From NCBI GenBank assembly GCA_018648645.1, contig JABGQS010000017.1, positions 1-50,835 on the forward strand: a stretch of DNA of 50,835 nucleotides, read 5' to 3'. Of this stretch, positions 34,847 to 43,515 are shown in pieces. The notes beneath the pieces are model-generated. The model saw nothing but the letters and a program-made list of their open reading frames with translations. It ran no database searches and was not told where the DNA came from. Within the stretch, counting starts at the first letter, position 1. Each line of letters starts with the position of its first letter. The stretch is from Clostridia bacterium. GTDB lineage: Bacteria > Bacillota > Clostridia > Christensenellales > SZUA-584. A program made the position numbers and the translations under genes.

Positions 34847-35779
34847 CTATTTCACAACATCCAAGTCGCGCTCGGGCACACACTCGCTCATCTGCGCCTT
34901 CAAATCGCCCGTAATCCTCGTTTGCGGATATCGCACATTGTTGCTTTTAAACAGTCCCTTCACTTTTAATATAGTATGATACAACGTCCAATGCCCCATC
35001 GGCCGCGCAAGCCCTGCGCGCATAATCGGCTCCTCATACTCTTTGATAATCTTAACCGCGGCCTCAATATTACCGTTCATTATATGCTCATAACACTCCA
35101 GCGACTTCTTGGGGCTGTACATCGCTACAACATCAGCGTAATACTTCTGCCCAAAGTTGTGTCCGTGCAAGAAAGACGATATCGTACCACCCGTAACAAT
35201 CAAAAAGTCTTGTCCAAACTCGCGCGCTTCCTTCAAGTATTGACAATTCATATAGTAATCGTCAGCATCGTTCTTCATGCCCACATACTGCGGCATCGCC
35301 ATCAGCTGCCTTACCACGTCGTAACTCAGTTTATTCGGTGCAAGCGTATACGCCAACAGCGGAATCGGTGAATCCTTCGCAATTTCTCGATAACACTTCA
35401 CGATATTCTCATCCGTCGGGTTAAACCGATAATCGAGCATCACCTTCACGACATCCACGCCACACTCGTGCGCAAACGCAATAAAGTCGCGCGCTTTGTG
35501 CACCGGCCAGTGCCAGTTAATCGACGCAATAAACACCGCTCTGCCGTCAATACACTCCGCTATTGCTTTCGTCAGCGTATAGATCTCGTCGTCCGTCAGG
35601 CAAAAATAGTGCGTCGTTCCACCCGTCGTCCAAAAGCTCCTCATACCGTTGTCTATCAGCCAGTTTATCCAGCCGCACGTAGACTCAAGGTCAAGGCTAC
35701 CGTCCTCGCCAAACGCAGGAATAACAGGCACAATCGGTCCCGTCATCTTGTTGTGGGTCTCTTTAAACATATCGCTCAT
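34847..35779 (-). CDS. DapA/NanA-family aldolase-lyase
   Basis: A 310-residue class I aldolase of the dihydrodipicolinate synthase/N-acetylneuraminate lyase family. TTGGTTHYFCLTDDE replaces the usual GTTGE block, a Tyr is present in LLAYTLAP, and the Schiff-base Lys is in YVGMKNDADD. In DHDPS-like enzymes pyruvate is bound by the Lys; the altered GTTGE loop argues against true lysine biosynthesis and for a sugar-acid or keto-acid substrate. GGGGAG lies nine bases before the ATG. It is encoded upstream of the deoC-BMC unit on the same strand but is separated by a terminator. Confidence 0.88.
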   Translation of the reverse strand: MSDMFKETHNKMTGPIVPVIPAFGEDGSLDLESTCGWINWLIDNGMRSFWTTGGTTHYFCLTDDEIYTLTKAIAECIDGRAVFIASINWHWPVHKARDFIAFAHECGVDVVKVMLDYRFNPTDENIVKCYREIAKDSPIPLLAYTLAPNKLSYDVVRQLMAMPQYVGMKNDADDYYMNCQYLKEAREFGQDFLIVTGGTISSFLHGHNFGQKYYADVVAMYSPKKSLECYEHIMNGNIEAAVKIIKEYEEPIMRAGLARPMGHWTLYHTILKVKGLFKSNNVRYPQTRITGDLKAQMSECVPERDLDVVK

Positions 35780-35967
35780 ATGAATACTCCCCTTGCTATT
35801 TAGTTAATATACTGTGTTTGCCTTCTGTTAGATATTGTGCGCCTATTCAAGAAAAGCCTCAGCTTCTTAACTTGCCAATCGCGCAAATTTTACCTGCCAT
35901 AATTATACACGAAATTTCGCTTATGCGCACCACAAAACTAGAATATGCTTTGCCGATTTTACAGGAA

Positions 35968-36435
35968 TCATAACTCCATAGTCATCCAAGTTATTTCATC
36001 TTCCGCATCAGGCTGTCTTTCATCAACAATAAACCCAAACTTCTCATAAAATGCTACCGCGTTCATAGTCGATGGTACATGCAAAATGTCAATCCCCTGT
36101 CCGCGTGCAATGTCAATTACAAAATCAACGAGCTTTCGCCCCAATCCCTTTCCGTGTTCACTCACATCAACGAATACATTCGAAAGCGAATATTTCGGCA
36201 GCTCCTCGGTGCCAAAGTTCGTAAACGCAATTGTTCCATGTACAGCTTCATTTTCTCGTAAAACAAAAACCTGTTTCCAGTTCAGCTGATTCGTGATGCT
36301 TTGCAAGCTATTCTGCTGTTTGAATTTCTGAACAACTTCCTTCGAATGATGCTTTGCAATCACAGCATCAAAATTCGTGTCTATCAGCTGCTTTATACGC
36401 GCCACGTCTATTTGCGTTGCCTTAACAATTTTCAT
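35968..36435 (-). CDS. GNAT-family N-acetyltransferase
   Basis: A 155-residue acetyltransferase. The acetyl-CoA binding motif appears as VFVDVSEHGKGLGRKLVDFVID (R/QxxGxG/A form), followed by the typical FYEKFGFIVDE near the C-terminus. It transfers an acetyl group from acetyl-CoA to an unknown amine in the cytoplasm. Small GNAT genes like this are common single-gene units; neighbours (VOC protein, second GNAT) give no pathway hint. Confidence 0.88.
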   Translation of the reverse strand: MKIVKATQIDVARIKQLIDTNFDAVIAKHHSKEVVQKFKQQNSLQSITNQLNWKQVFVLRENEAVHGTIAFTNFGTEELPKYSLSNVFVDVSEHGKGLGRKLVDFVIDIARGQGIDILHVPSTMNAVAFYEKFGFIVDERQPDAEDEITWMTMEL

Positions 36436-36488
36436 AGCAGCACCCCTTCATTCAAATATTTATCGTTACATGCTAAACTATTTGGACT

Positions 36489-36923
36489 CTAGTCAATCAC
36501 AAGCATATCGTTCTCATCGAACTCCCACGACTCCCCAAACGCCACTTCCCAGTAATACCCGTTCGGATCCCTAAAATATCCGCTGTACCCGCCCCAAGAC
36601 ACCCTTTGCGGTTGCTTAGCTACCGTACCGCCAAACCGCTTCGCTTTCTCTATGATATCGTCAACTTCCTGCTCAGACTTCAAATTGCATGCCAGCGTTA
36701 TTCCGCCAAACCCGCCCGCGCTAATTGTAGGAGGATTCGCCTCGTCAATATCCTTCGCCAGCTCATCAATCGGATAAAGCTCCAGCTTACTGCCTTGATT
36801 GTCAAAGAACACAATCGGCGGATTATCCCCCGTCTCATGCGTCTCAAACCCAATATTCTTATAAAACTTGAGCGATTTCTCCATGTCAGCTACACCCAAG
36901 CAAATCAGATTAATCCTGTTCAT
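36489..36923 (-). CDS. VOC-family (glyoxalase-like) protein
   Basis: A 144-residue vicinal-oxygen-chelate protein with two beta-alpha-beta-beta-beta units: LICLGVADMEKSLKFYKN at the start and GFGGITLACNLKSEQEVDDII in the second half, ending YFRDPNGYYWEVAFGESWEF, where the Glu of WEVA is a usual metal ligand. The position expected for the first His reads Cys/Leu, so the metal site may be incomplete. AAGGAG precedes the ATG at 36923. Members include glyoxalase I, dioxygenases and resistance proteins; the role here is unknown. Confidence 0.87.
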   Translation of the reverse strand: MNRINLICLGVADMEKSLKFYKNIGFETHETGDNPPIVFFDNQGSKLELYPIDELAKDIDEANPPTISAGGFGGITLACNLKSEQEVDDIIEKAKRFGGTVAKQPQRVSWGGYSGYFRDPNGYYWEVAFGESWEFDENDMLVID

Positions 36924-37019
36924 ATCATTTCTCCTTTTATAAATTAATGTCCTTCGTTTTATTCCCACGAGGAGTAAAACACTTTACTTTAAAGCTAACT
37001 TGCAATCCGCGTCTCCCAA

Positions 37020-37466
37020 TTACAGCCGCTTCGACATAAACCCGCTAGAATCCTCAAACCCGGCTTCCAGATATATCGACTTGCCCATTTCGGATGCGTG
37101 CAATCTTATAACTTTATAGTTCTGCTCCACCGCTTCATTTATCAGCAGCGTTAACAACTTTGTCGCAATCCCTGCGCGCCTAAACTCGTTCTTTGTATAC
37201 ATGTTAGTTATATATGCGTTTTGCCCCGTAGGGTTAGAAAACGTTGGCGGCAGACAATAAAAGCATATCGCACTTGTCGCGATAATTGTCTCCCCCTCCT
37301 CCGCAACCCAGCAGATCAATTCTCCGCTATCGATGCTTACAGAAAAATACCGCTTCATCTCGTCATCAATATCGTTCTCCGCCTGCTCACCCTCATCTAT
37401 CAATTGCTTCTTCCGAAGTTCCGCAAGCTCTTGTGCATCATTGACTCCCGCTTTTCGGTAAATCAT
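37020..37466 (-). CDS. GNAT-family N-acetyltransferase
   Basis: A 148-residue acetyltransferase. The N-terminal AGVNDAQELAELRKKQL helix, YITNMYTKNEFRRAGIATKLLTLLI (R-R-A-G-I-A acetyl-CoA loop) and the final LYLEAGFEDS-like block (seen as IYLEAGFEDSSGFM) are family-typical. The substrate is unknown. Bases between this gene and the next (37467-37564) show nothing further. Confidence 0.88.
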   Translation of the reverse strand: MIYRKAGVNDAQELAELRKKQLIDEGEQAENDIDDEMKRYFSVSIDSGELICWVAEEGETIIATSAICFYCLPPTFSNPTGQNAYITNMYTKNEFRRAGIATKLLTLLINEAVEQNYKVIRLHASEMGKSIYLEAGFEDSSGFMSKRL

Positions 37467-37564
37467 AAAATTCTGCCCTCCTATTCCTTACATAATAACT
37501 CTACCATACATGCCATAGTCGATATGATAAATTGCCAGTTGCTATTTCTTTTTTCCTGCAATGG

Positions 37565-38119
37565 TCATTTTGTTCTCAACCAGTCCCTCGTTTCCTGTGA
37601 CAAAGCCGACGCTTCATCTGAAAGCTTAGTTTCAAGTTCAACATCTCCATTTCCCTTTGCAGTATATATGGCTATCATGACTTCAGCGTGTTCGACAATC
37701 ATTTCTTTATATTCTTTTCCAATCGTTGTTACTGGAGTTAAGTCATAATACTTCACAGTGTACTCTATCCCTCGTTCATATAATTCGGGAAGTAGAAAAA
37801 GGTCATTTGATTCTTTTGCATCTGCTATCGCTTCATGAACAAGTATTCCTTCCTCATTAATAGAATAAATCTTATCCATAAAATCTTTATCGTTAAAAAG
37901 TAGATATTGTACTCTGTTTTCCCAAAAGTCTATGCTATCTTTCTGCGGCACTACCGTTGGTTTGCTTGTTGGTCCTGTTGTTGGTTCTGCTGTAGGTTCT
38001 GATGCTTCCTCTAATCCATCGTTAAATCCTTCTTGAAATTTCTCTAGACCATCGTTAGAACAACCAAAAAAACTAAAAACAACAATAAAAATAAGAATTA
38101 CGCACATTGTTTTTTTCAT
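37565..38119 (-). CDS. Hypothetical lipoprotein with Pro/Thr-rich linker
   Basis: A 184-residue protein not matching a family I know. The N-terminus is a lipoprotein signal with lipobox FFGC (Cys20). Residues about 40-60 form a repeated E/S/G-P-T linker (EPTAEPTTGPTSKPTVVP), typical of surface lipoproteins in Bacillota. The remainder is a charged helical domain without clear motifs. AAAGGAG precedes the ATG. Base composition here and in the flanks is visibly more AT-rich than in neighbouring genes, which may mean recent acquisition. It probably sits on the outer face of the membrane; function unknown. Confidence 0.75.
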   Translation of the reverse strand: MKKTMCVILIFIVVFSFFGCSNDGLEKFQEGFNDGLEEASEPTAEPTTGPTSKPTVVPQKDSIDFWENRVQYLLFNDKDFMDKIYSINEEGILVHEAIADAKESNDLFLLPELYERGIEYTVKYYDLTPVTTIGKEYKEMIVEHAEVMIAIYTAKGNGDVELETKLSDEASALSQETRDWLRTK

Positions 38120-38220
38120 TATTCACTACTCCTTTATTATAGTATCTTTATTATATAATATATTTCTATATATTGTAATCAATTTTTTCTACCTCCACTT
38201 CCACCGCAAGCTGCATCAAA

Positions 38221-38517
38221 ACCCCGTTCAAGTTCCTCGTCCTCCAACATTTACAGCCCACTTACGTGGGCTGGCGGATTCCGACTTGCTCCGCTCGGCT
38301 ACCGCCTCGCTATCACGCCACTTCGCTTGCCTTTATCCTCCCTATTCGGTCGGCGGCAAGCTCAGGTTCAAGTCTCGTCCTCCAACATTTACAGCCCACT
38401 TACGTGGGCTGGCGGATGAAGGGACTTGCTCCGCTCACTGCGTTCGCTATCACGCCTGGGCGGCAACACAGCCCACTGGGCTGTGTTGCTTTCGCCCGTT
38501 CAAGTCCCTTCATCCGC
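38221..38517. repeat. Repeat block built on tRNA 3'-end-like sequences and hairpins
   Basis: Two copies of a 43-base sequence (38237-38279 and 38375-38417) each contain the hairpin CAGCCCAC-TTAC-GTGGGCTG. In the second unit, 38412-38428 matches 17 bases of the 3' end of the nearby tRNA-Leu(CAG) in the same orientation, and 38498-38517 matches 20 bases of it in reverse, forming an inverted repeat. Between them lies a long hairpin (38458-38497, 13-base inner stem GCAACACAGCCCA). The first unit has similar tail-like ends (GTTCAAG...) with other sequences. No protein is likely here. Confidence 0.7.
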
Positions 38518-38523
38518 GCATAC

Positions 38524-38562
38524 AAAAACGCAAGTACACACTTTGTGTGTACTTGCGTTTTT
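38524..38562 (-). terminator. Strong terminator of the tRNA-Leu pair
   Basis: Perfect 18-base arms (38524-38541 and 38545-38562) with a three-base loop, ending in TTTTT on the minus strand, directly after the CCA end of tRNA-Leu(CAG). The plus strand also ends in TTTTT. Confidence 0.88.
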
Positions 38563-38648
38563 GGTGCGGATGAAGGGACTTGAACCCCCACGATGTTGCC
38601 ACCACTAGGTCCTGAACCTAGCGCGTCTGCCAGTTCCGCCACATCCGC
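38562..38648 (-). tRNA. tRNA-Leu (anticodon CAG)
   Basis: On the minus strand an 87-base tRNA with acceptor stem GCGGATG/CATCCGC, discriminator A and an encoded CCA. The anticodon arm reads CTAGG-TTCAGGA-CCTAG, anticodon CAG. A long variable arm (class II tRNA) and the T arm GGGGGTTCAAGTCCC are clear. It lies downstream of a second tRNA-Leu and ends at a strong terminator. Confidence 0.95.
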
Positions 38649-38773
38649 ATACTGGTCTTGCGTATTCCCTATTTTCCTCTTGCCGTACCCATACAACCTC
38701 AACGCGGGCATTAACGTAATGTATCCTCACGCCTTACTTCGCGAATAAGGGTGCAGCGTCACGCTGCGTTGCC

Positions 38774-38860
38774 TGGTGCGAGGGATGGGAATCGAACCCA
38801 CATGGAGGTTAGTCCACACGGCCCTCAACCGTGCGCGTCTGCCAGTTCCGCCACCCTCGC
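38774..38860 (-). tRNA. tRNA-Leu (anticodon GAG)
   Basis: On the minus strand an 87-base class II tRNA: acceptor GCGAGGG/CCCTCGC, discriminator A and encoded CCA. The anticodon arm CACGG-TTGAGGG-CCGTG gives anticodon GAG. The long variable arm and the T arm GTGGGTTCGATTCCCAT are present. It is about 125 bases upstream of tRNA-Leu(CAG); both are probably co-transcribed. Confidence 0.95.
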
Positions 38861-39082
38861 TCATGCACCTTAGCTTTTGTCTCACAAACCAATCATCTGA
38901 GGTATCCGGGCACAATCCAACCGCGTCCCGAAAAATAATCAGCGAAGGTTATTATACACTATGACAGCGGCAATTACAAGACGCGATTTCGCAAACTTCA
39001 CGATACCGCAATTTTGATTTGCTTTGCTGCCGCGTCCTGCTCAATTTCGTGCACATCCTACCTCGCTTCTTACTCAACGCGC

Positions 39083-39523
39083 CTACTCCGCCACCTCAAT
39101 ATCGTCGCCCGGCTTTACAACGCCGCCTTGCACCACCTTGGTGAAAATCCCTTCGCTCGGCATAATGCAGCTGCCCACCTCGCGCATCACCGCGCAACCG
39201 CTGTCGTGACACTTCTTGCCTATCTGCGTAACCTCCTGCACCGTCTGCCCAATGCGAATCCTCGTGCCGACGCGAATCTCGTACAGCACCAATCCCCGCG
39301 TCGTGATATTCTCGGCGAAATTGCCCGAGCACAACCCCTTCACCATATTCTGATTCATCTTATCAATACTCTCCTGCCCAAGCAAGCTGACCTGCCGCAG
39401 CCCCTTTCCCGCGTGCGCGTCTCCCACAAGCCCGTGGTCCTGCTTAAACACGCCCTGCTCAATCGAGTGCTTTTGCTCTCCCTTATTCTCGCTGATATTA
39501 ACCGCGACCACTTTGCCCTTCAT
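39083..39523 (-). CDS. MOSC-domain protein
   Basis: A 146-residue stand-alone MOSC domain: KQDHGLVGDAHAGKGLRQVSLL, then NFAENITTRGL and a C-terminal IGKKCHDSGCAV block with Cys residues, where MOSC proteins carry sulfur. MOSC domains bind molybdenum cofactor or transfer sulfur to it. AAAGGAG precedes the ATG at 39523, preferred over the longer form. It is the last gene of the long molybdenum-cofactor operon, after a MoeA-PBP fusion, so a role in cofactor maturation or transfer is likely. Confidence 0.92.
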   Translation of the reverse strand: MKGKVVAVNISENKGEQKHSIEQGVFKQDHGLVGDAHAGKGLRQVSLLGQESIDKMNQNMVKGLCSGNFAENITTRGLVLYEIRVGTRIRIGQTVQEVTQIGKKCHDSGCAVMREVGSCIMPSEGIFTKVVQGGVVKPGDDIEVAE

Positions 39524-39610
39524 AACCAATTTCTCCTTTATAATCACAACCGTCTGCCTGCCTTGTCCACCGCTCTGCGCATCTCGTTTCACTCTACGCT
39601 CGCACTCTCG

Positions 39611-41524
39611 TCAAACCTGCACCACTTCACCGATACGCGGATACTTATATCCCCCAAACCCGTCCAGCGCCTGCCTCAACTCGTCGCTTTTCAGCGCATC
39701 CATAAACGCAGCAAATTTTTCCGTATCCAAAAAGTCTTTCCTGACCACAAAGTCATAGTCCTCTTCTCCAATCGGATAAAAATCCAGCTCCATCGCCCGC
39801 GCCGCACTCATCACACCAACTCCGGCATCCGCGCTGCCCGATGCCACCGCCATTGCCACCATCATGTGCGTCCCTACCACACGCTCATACCCTTCGATAT
39901 CGCTGGCGTCGACTCCATTTTCATTCAGCTGATAATCAACCAAAATCCGCGTACCGGAGCCTTTCTGTCGGTTGGCAAAAACCATACCGTCCTGCGCCAA
40001 ATCGGCTATGCGTTCAATCTTTTTCTCGCTGTTTTTATGCACCATAATTCCCTGCGTTCGGCGCACGCCCTTCACCAGCACGCAATCAGTATCCTTCAAA
40101 TACTTTTTTATATGCGCTGCGTTATACAGCCCTGTCGTCTCGTCCAGCAAATGAACAGGCGCAAAGTGACAGTTCCCGCCGCTCATTGCAGCAATTCCGC
40201 CCATGCTCCCTACATGCGTAGACGACAAGTTCATGTTACCCTCGCCCTTGTGCAGCAAGTCATTCAACATGTCCAGCATAATATCGTGGCTGCCGATGCT
40301 GACAATACTGCGCTCAATCTCGCCGATATCCTTCATCAGCTCGACTCGCACTTCCTGCCCTGCTTCATACCCTTCCACATTTTTCGGGATTTTCAATACA
40401 CCATCCGCGTTCACCAGCGACATCGTAACGCCCGCGCCGCGCTTTAGCGGAGCCGCGACCATCTTGCCGCCCACGCTCCCCAGCTTCACGCGCACAAACT
40501 CCAAATGTTTCAGCGAAGATACCACTCGGTTGGCAAGCGTTGCCGCCGCGCTCTCTCTTTGCGTATCCGCTTGGCACAAATACTGATTTATCGCGCTCCT
40601 CACGAAATATTCAAACACAAAATACGCGCTAACGGGATATCCCGGAGTTCCAACAACACACGTACCGTTCACTTTGCCCAGCACAACAGGCTTTCCCGGC
40701 TTTATCGAAACGCCGTGAAACAGCACCTCCCCCAGCTCCTCGATACCCTGCCGTGTATAATCCTCCGTGCCGGCTGATGAACCCGCACCGATAATCACGA
40801 TATCGCTGTCCTCGCACGCATCTGCCACCGTTTTCTTAATCAAATCAAAATCGTCAATAACAGGCTTTAACCGCTTGCACGCCGCCCCTGCATCCGCCGC
40901 CATAGCCTCAAACATTCGCGAGTTCGAATCGATAATCTTACCGTGTGCAATGTCCTTTGGGCTTTCCACAAGCTCTGTCCCAGTCGGTATTATTGTCACT
41001 ATCGGCTTTTTGATAACCTCTATTTGACTGATACCTCCGGCATACAGCGCGCCTATGTCAACAGGTTTTACTTTGTGATACGACGGCACTATCATCTCAC
41101 CCTTTACAATATCCTCACCAACGCTGCGCACATGCTGCCAAGCGCTGCACGCCGCGAAAATCTCAATCGTCTCGCTGTTAAACTCTCTTATATCCTCAAT
41201 CATAATCACCGCGTTGTACGGCGCATCAATCGCATCCCCCGTGTCCACAATCTTATAATCCACGTCTTTTTTCAACCGCAAAGGTTTCTTCTCATTCGCC
41301 TCGACCGTGCGCTCATATCGGACACAAACTCCGTCCATAGCGCTTGCGTTATAATACGGCGAGGAAACTCTTGCAAACACCGCCTGCGCACAAACTCTGC
41401 CCGCCGCTTGCGATACCTCAACTACCTCGCTGCGTTTGCTTCCCCGTATACTGTCCTTCAATATCGCTGTCGCCTCGTCCAAATCCACGCTATTTAGATA
41501 TATATTTCGCTCGTTTTTTCTCAT
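39611..41524 (-). CDS. MoeA molybdotransferase fused to a PBP-like domain
   Basis: A 637-residue fusion. Residues 1 to about 400 are MoeA: ASAMDGVCVRY, PTGTELVES, the GAGSSAGTEDYT loop, HGVSIKPGKPVVLGKV and GTPGYPVSAYFVF. Residues about 430-637 are a periplasmic-binding-protein-like domain (LSSTHVGSMGGIAAM, GSGTRILVDYQL, VASGSADAGVGV) of the PBP_like type that often follows MoeA and resembles ModA-type molybdate binding. MoeA inserts molybdate into adenylated molybdopterin; the added domain may sense or supply oxyanion. It lies between a second MoeA and the MOSC gene. Having two different MoeA proteins in one operon suggests different metals (Mo and W) or client enzymes. Confidence 0.93.
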   Translation of the reverse strand: MRKNERNIYLNSVDLDEATAILKDSIRGSKRSEVVEVSQAAGRVCAQAVFARVSSPYYNASAMDGVCVRYERTVEANEKKPLRLKKDVDYKIVDTGDAIDAPYNAVIMIEDIREFNSETIEIFAACSAWQHVRSVGEDIVKGEMIVPSYHKVKPVDIGALYAGGISQIEVIKKPIVTIIPTGTELVESPKDIAHGKIIDSNSRMFEAMAADAGAACKRLKPVIDDFDLIKKTVADACEDSDIVIIGAGSSAGTEDYTRQGIEELGEVLFHGVSIKPGKPVVLGKVNGTCVVGTPGYPVSAYFVFEYFVRSAINQYLCQADTQRESAAATLANRVVSSLKHLEFVRVKLGSVGGKMVAAPLKRGAGVTMSLVNADGVLKIPKNVEGYEAGQEVRVELMKDIGEIERSIVSIGSHDIMLDMLNDLLHKGEGNMNLSSTHVGSMGGIAAMSGGNCHFAPVHLLDETTGLYNAAHIKKYLKDTDCVLVKGVRRTQGIMVHKNSEKKIERIADLAQDGMVFANRQKGSGTRILVDYQLNENGVDASDIEGYERVVGTHMMVAMAVASGSADAGVGVMSAARAMELDFYPIGEEDYDFVVRKDFLDTEKFAAFMDALKSDELRQALDGFGGYKYPRIGEVVQV

Positions 41525-41528
41525 AACA

Positions 41529-42758
41529 TTACTGCAGAGGATAAACGTTCACCGCTTCCCCCGCTTCCTTTCCTTCGCTGCTGCTTTCGATCACAAAATA
41601 CCCGTACGATTTGCTCAGCAGACTAATCATGCCCGACTTACCGCGTATCACCTTCGCAACTTTGCCATGCTCCCCTTGCGCTATCTGCACCATCTGAAAC
41701 GTTTTTCGCCCCGGTGCCGAAGCCACGTTCTGGTCGAGCTTCGCTGCCACATACGTCTTAACGCGCACATTCTTATAAAACACTTCATGCAATATATCCA
41801 GCATCAGAGTCAGCACCATCAACGCCGAAGCAGGCTGACCCGGCAGTCCAATCACGGGCTTTCCATCAACATCCGCCACAATAGTCGGTTTCCCCGGCTT
41901 TATATTCAGCCCATGCGCGATTATCTCTTTACCGCTCAGCTCTTTTAGTATCTCATACGTATAATCCTTCTCTCCGACAGAACTTCCGCCCGACACTAAT
42001 ACCACATCGCACTTCTCTGTCGCCTTTTCAACTTCGCTTTTTATAGTGCCAAAATCGTCCACAACCACCTTTTTTATCGCGACCTCGCCACCAAAGCTCT
42101 CTATTTGTGCTGCGAGCGCAAACGTGTTGATATCCTTGATTTTTCCCATCGTCAGCTCGCTGTCCGGCGAAATAATCTCATCCCCCGTCGACAACACCGC
42201 AAACTTTGGTCGTTTATACACCGAAATCTCGCGGTGCCCCGTGCTAGAGAGAGCGCCAATATCCTGCGCATACAATCTTTTACCCTTCGTCAAAACCATC
42301 TCGCCAACTCTAATATCGTCACCTATTCGCAGCATATTCTCATACATCGAAGCACTCCGATACACCGCAATCTCATCATCTGCAACCTTTTGCGCGTGCT
42401 CAATCATCACCATCGCTTGCGTACCCTTTGGCACCATCCCGCCTGTCGGCACATACATGCACTCGTTCTCGCGCAGCACCGCAGTGTTTTCCTCGCCCAT
42501 TTGCACAGAGCCAATCAGCTTCAAAAACGCAGGCACGCTCTCGCTCGCACCGTCCGCGTCACCCGTTCTCACAGCATACCCGTCCACAACGCTTCGGTCA
42601 AAATGCGGCACATCAACGTCAGATCTAACGTCGCTCGCCAATACACGATTCAGCACATTTTCGATATCCACACGCTCCTCGCCCAAAGCATACCCGTCAA
42701 ACGCCTGTTTCATCAATTCTCTTGTCCGATCAATCGTTTTTACATTAAAAAATTCCAT
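41529..42758 (-). CDS. moeA: MoeA-type molybdopterin molybdotransferase
   Basis: A 409-residue MoeA/gephyrin E-domain protein: FDRSVVDGYAVR, VPTGGMVPKGTQAMVMIEH, the STGDEI motif, VSGGSSVGEKDYTYEIL, HGLNIKPGKPTIVADV and GLPGQPASALMVL, all standard. The C-terminal domain IV ends YFVIESSSEGKEAGEAVNV. It catalyses metal insertion into molybdopterin-AMP in the last step of Mo cofactor synthesis. It lies four bases upstream of a MoeA-PBP fusion and ten bases after a TiaS-like gene, so all are in one operon with a type II importer. Confidence 0.95.
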   Translation of the reverse strand: MEFFNVKTIDRTRELMKQAFDGYALGEERVDIENVLNRVLASDVRSDVDVPHFDRSVVDGYAVRTGDADGASESVPAFLKLIGSVQMGEENTAVLRENECMYVPTGGMVPKGTQAMVMIEHAQKVADDEIAVYRSASMYENMLRIGDDIRVGEMVLTKGKRLYAQDIGALSSTGHREISVYKRPKFAVLSTGDEIISPDSELTMGKIKDINTFALAAQIESFGGEVAIKKVVVDDFGTIKSEVEKATEKCDVVLVSGGSSVGEKDYTYEILKELSGKEIIAHGLNIKPGKPTIVADVDGKPVIGLPGQPASALMVLTLMLDILHEVFYKNVRVKTYVAAKLDQNVASAPGRKTFQMVQIAQGEHGKVAKVIRGKSGMISLLSKSYGYFVIESSSEGKEAGEAVNVYPLQ

Positions 42759-42768
42759 TATCGCCCCA

Positions 42769-43512
42769 TCAATACTTTTTAAGCTCAGCTTTGCTCAAGT
42801 TTACAAACACTTCGCCGTCCTTCGTTTTCTGCCGCTTCACCAGCAGCACCGACTTATTGTCCAAATTCACCGTCTTAATTCTCTGCGTAATAAACACCTG
42901 CGTATCGGGCGAAATCTGCTCCCCGCCCTCGCTCATAACCGCATCCACATACGGGTGCGACAATATATCGCGGCACAGCATGTTGTCGTGATTCACCCCC
43001 AGCTCAAAGTTGCCCTTATACCGCCCATCGCTGCCATTAAGCCGCAGTGCAGCACCTGCCAGCGCACCGATAACGCCTATGCCTTCGCCACCCAGCTCCC
43101 TCAGCATAATGCCAAGCTCGCCCGCTATCTGCCGCGCTTCATGCTTGTGCACATATTCCGTTTTGCACCTCTGTCCATACCGCTCCAGCGTTGCGATTTC
43201 ACCCGCCTTAACCTTATCCACGTCAAACAAGCACGCGCCCGGGTCAGAGCCCTCCGCCGCATTCTCCAACAAATAATCGCAAACTGCATTAAACACCTGC
43301 ACCGCTAGCGCATCCGTTGTCACAATCGTAGACATCGCGCTGTTGTGCGACGTATAACGTATCCTCGGCGAGAAGAACAGCTGATGCCGCGTCACTCTTG
43401 CGCAGCTGCATCCGTGCTCTTTCTCCAGCACAACAATAATGTTTTCGAGCTGCTCACCCGTGCCGACAGACTCAAGATTGTCCGTGTCGTCTATCGCCAA
43501 AATATACTTCAT
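42769..43512 (-). CDS. TiaS-like (COG1571-type) protein in a Mo-cofactor operon
   Basis: A 247-residue protein that starts KYILAIDDTDNLESVGTGE, very similar to the first catalytic block (IDDTD) of archaeal TiaS, the ATP-dependent agmatinylcytidine synthetase. It continues with the FFSPRIRYTSHNSAMS and GIGVIGALAGAALRLNGSDGRYKG segments. It is too short for full TiaS (about 420 residues) and lacks its OB and zinc-ribbon C-terminus. Bacteria do not use agmatidine on tRNA-Ile2, so the role must differ. Its place between the importer and moeA, with good ribosome sites and tight spacing, suggests involvement in molybdenum or tungsten cofactor use. Function unknown. Confidence 0.7.
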   Translation of the reverse strand: MKYILAIDDTDNLESVGTGEQLENIIVVLEKEHGCSCARVTRHQLFFSPRIRYTSHNSAMSTIVTTDALAVQVFNAVCDYLLENAAEGSDPGACLFDVDKVKAGEIATLERYGQRCKTEYVHKHEARQIAGELGIMLRELGGEGIGVIGALAGAALRLNGSDGRYKGNFELGVNHDNMLCRDILSHPYVDAVMSEGGEQISPDTQVFITQRIKTVNLDNKSVLLVKRQKTKDGEVFVNLSKAELKKY

Positions 43513-43515
43513 AAC

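Noticed and set aside
34847-35779. Lysine-pathway dapA
   Set aside because: The GTTGE block is replaced by GTTHY and the neighbours are sugar-catabolic, so only the family level is claimed.
38237-38417. CRISPR array
   Set aside because: Only two copies of the 43-base repeat are present, the interval is nearly 100 bases and itself repetitive, and no cas genes occur.
38400-38711. Minus-strand open frame of 103 codons across tRNA-Leu(CAG)
   Set aside because: It is a translation of the tRNA and the repeat block; tRNA-derived strings such as GGNIVGVQVPSSAPK are a known annotation artefact.
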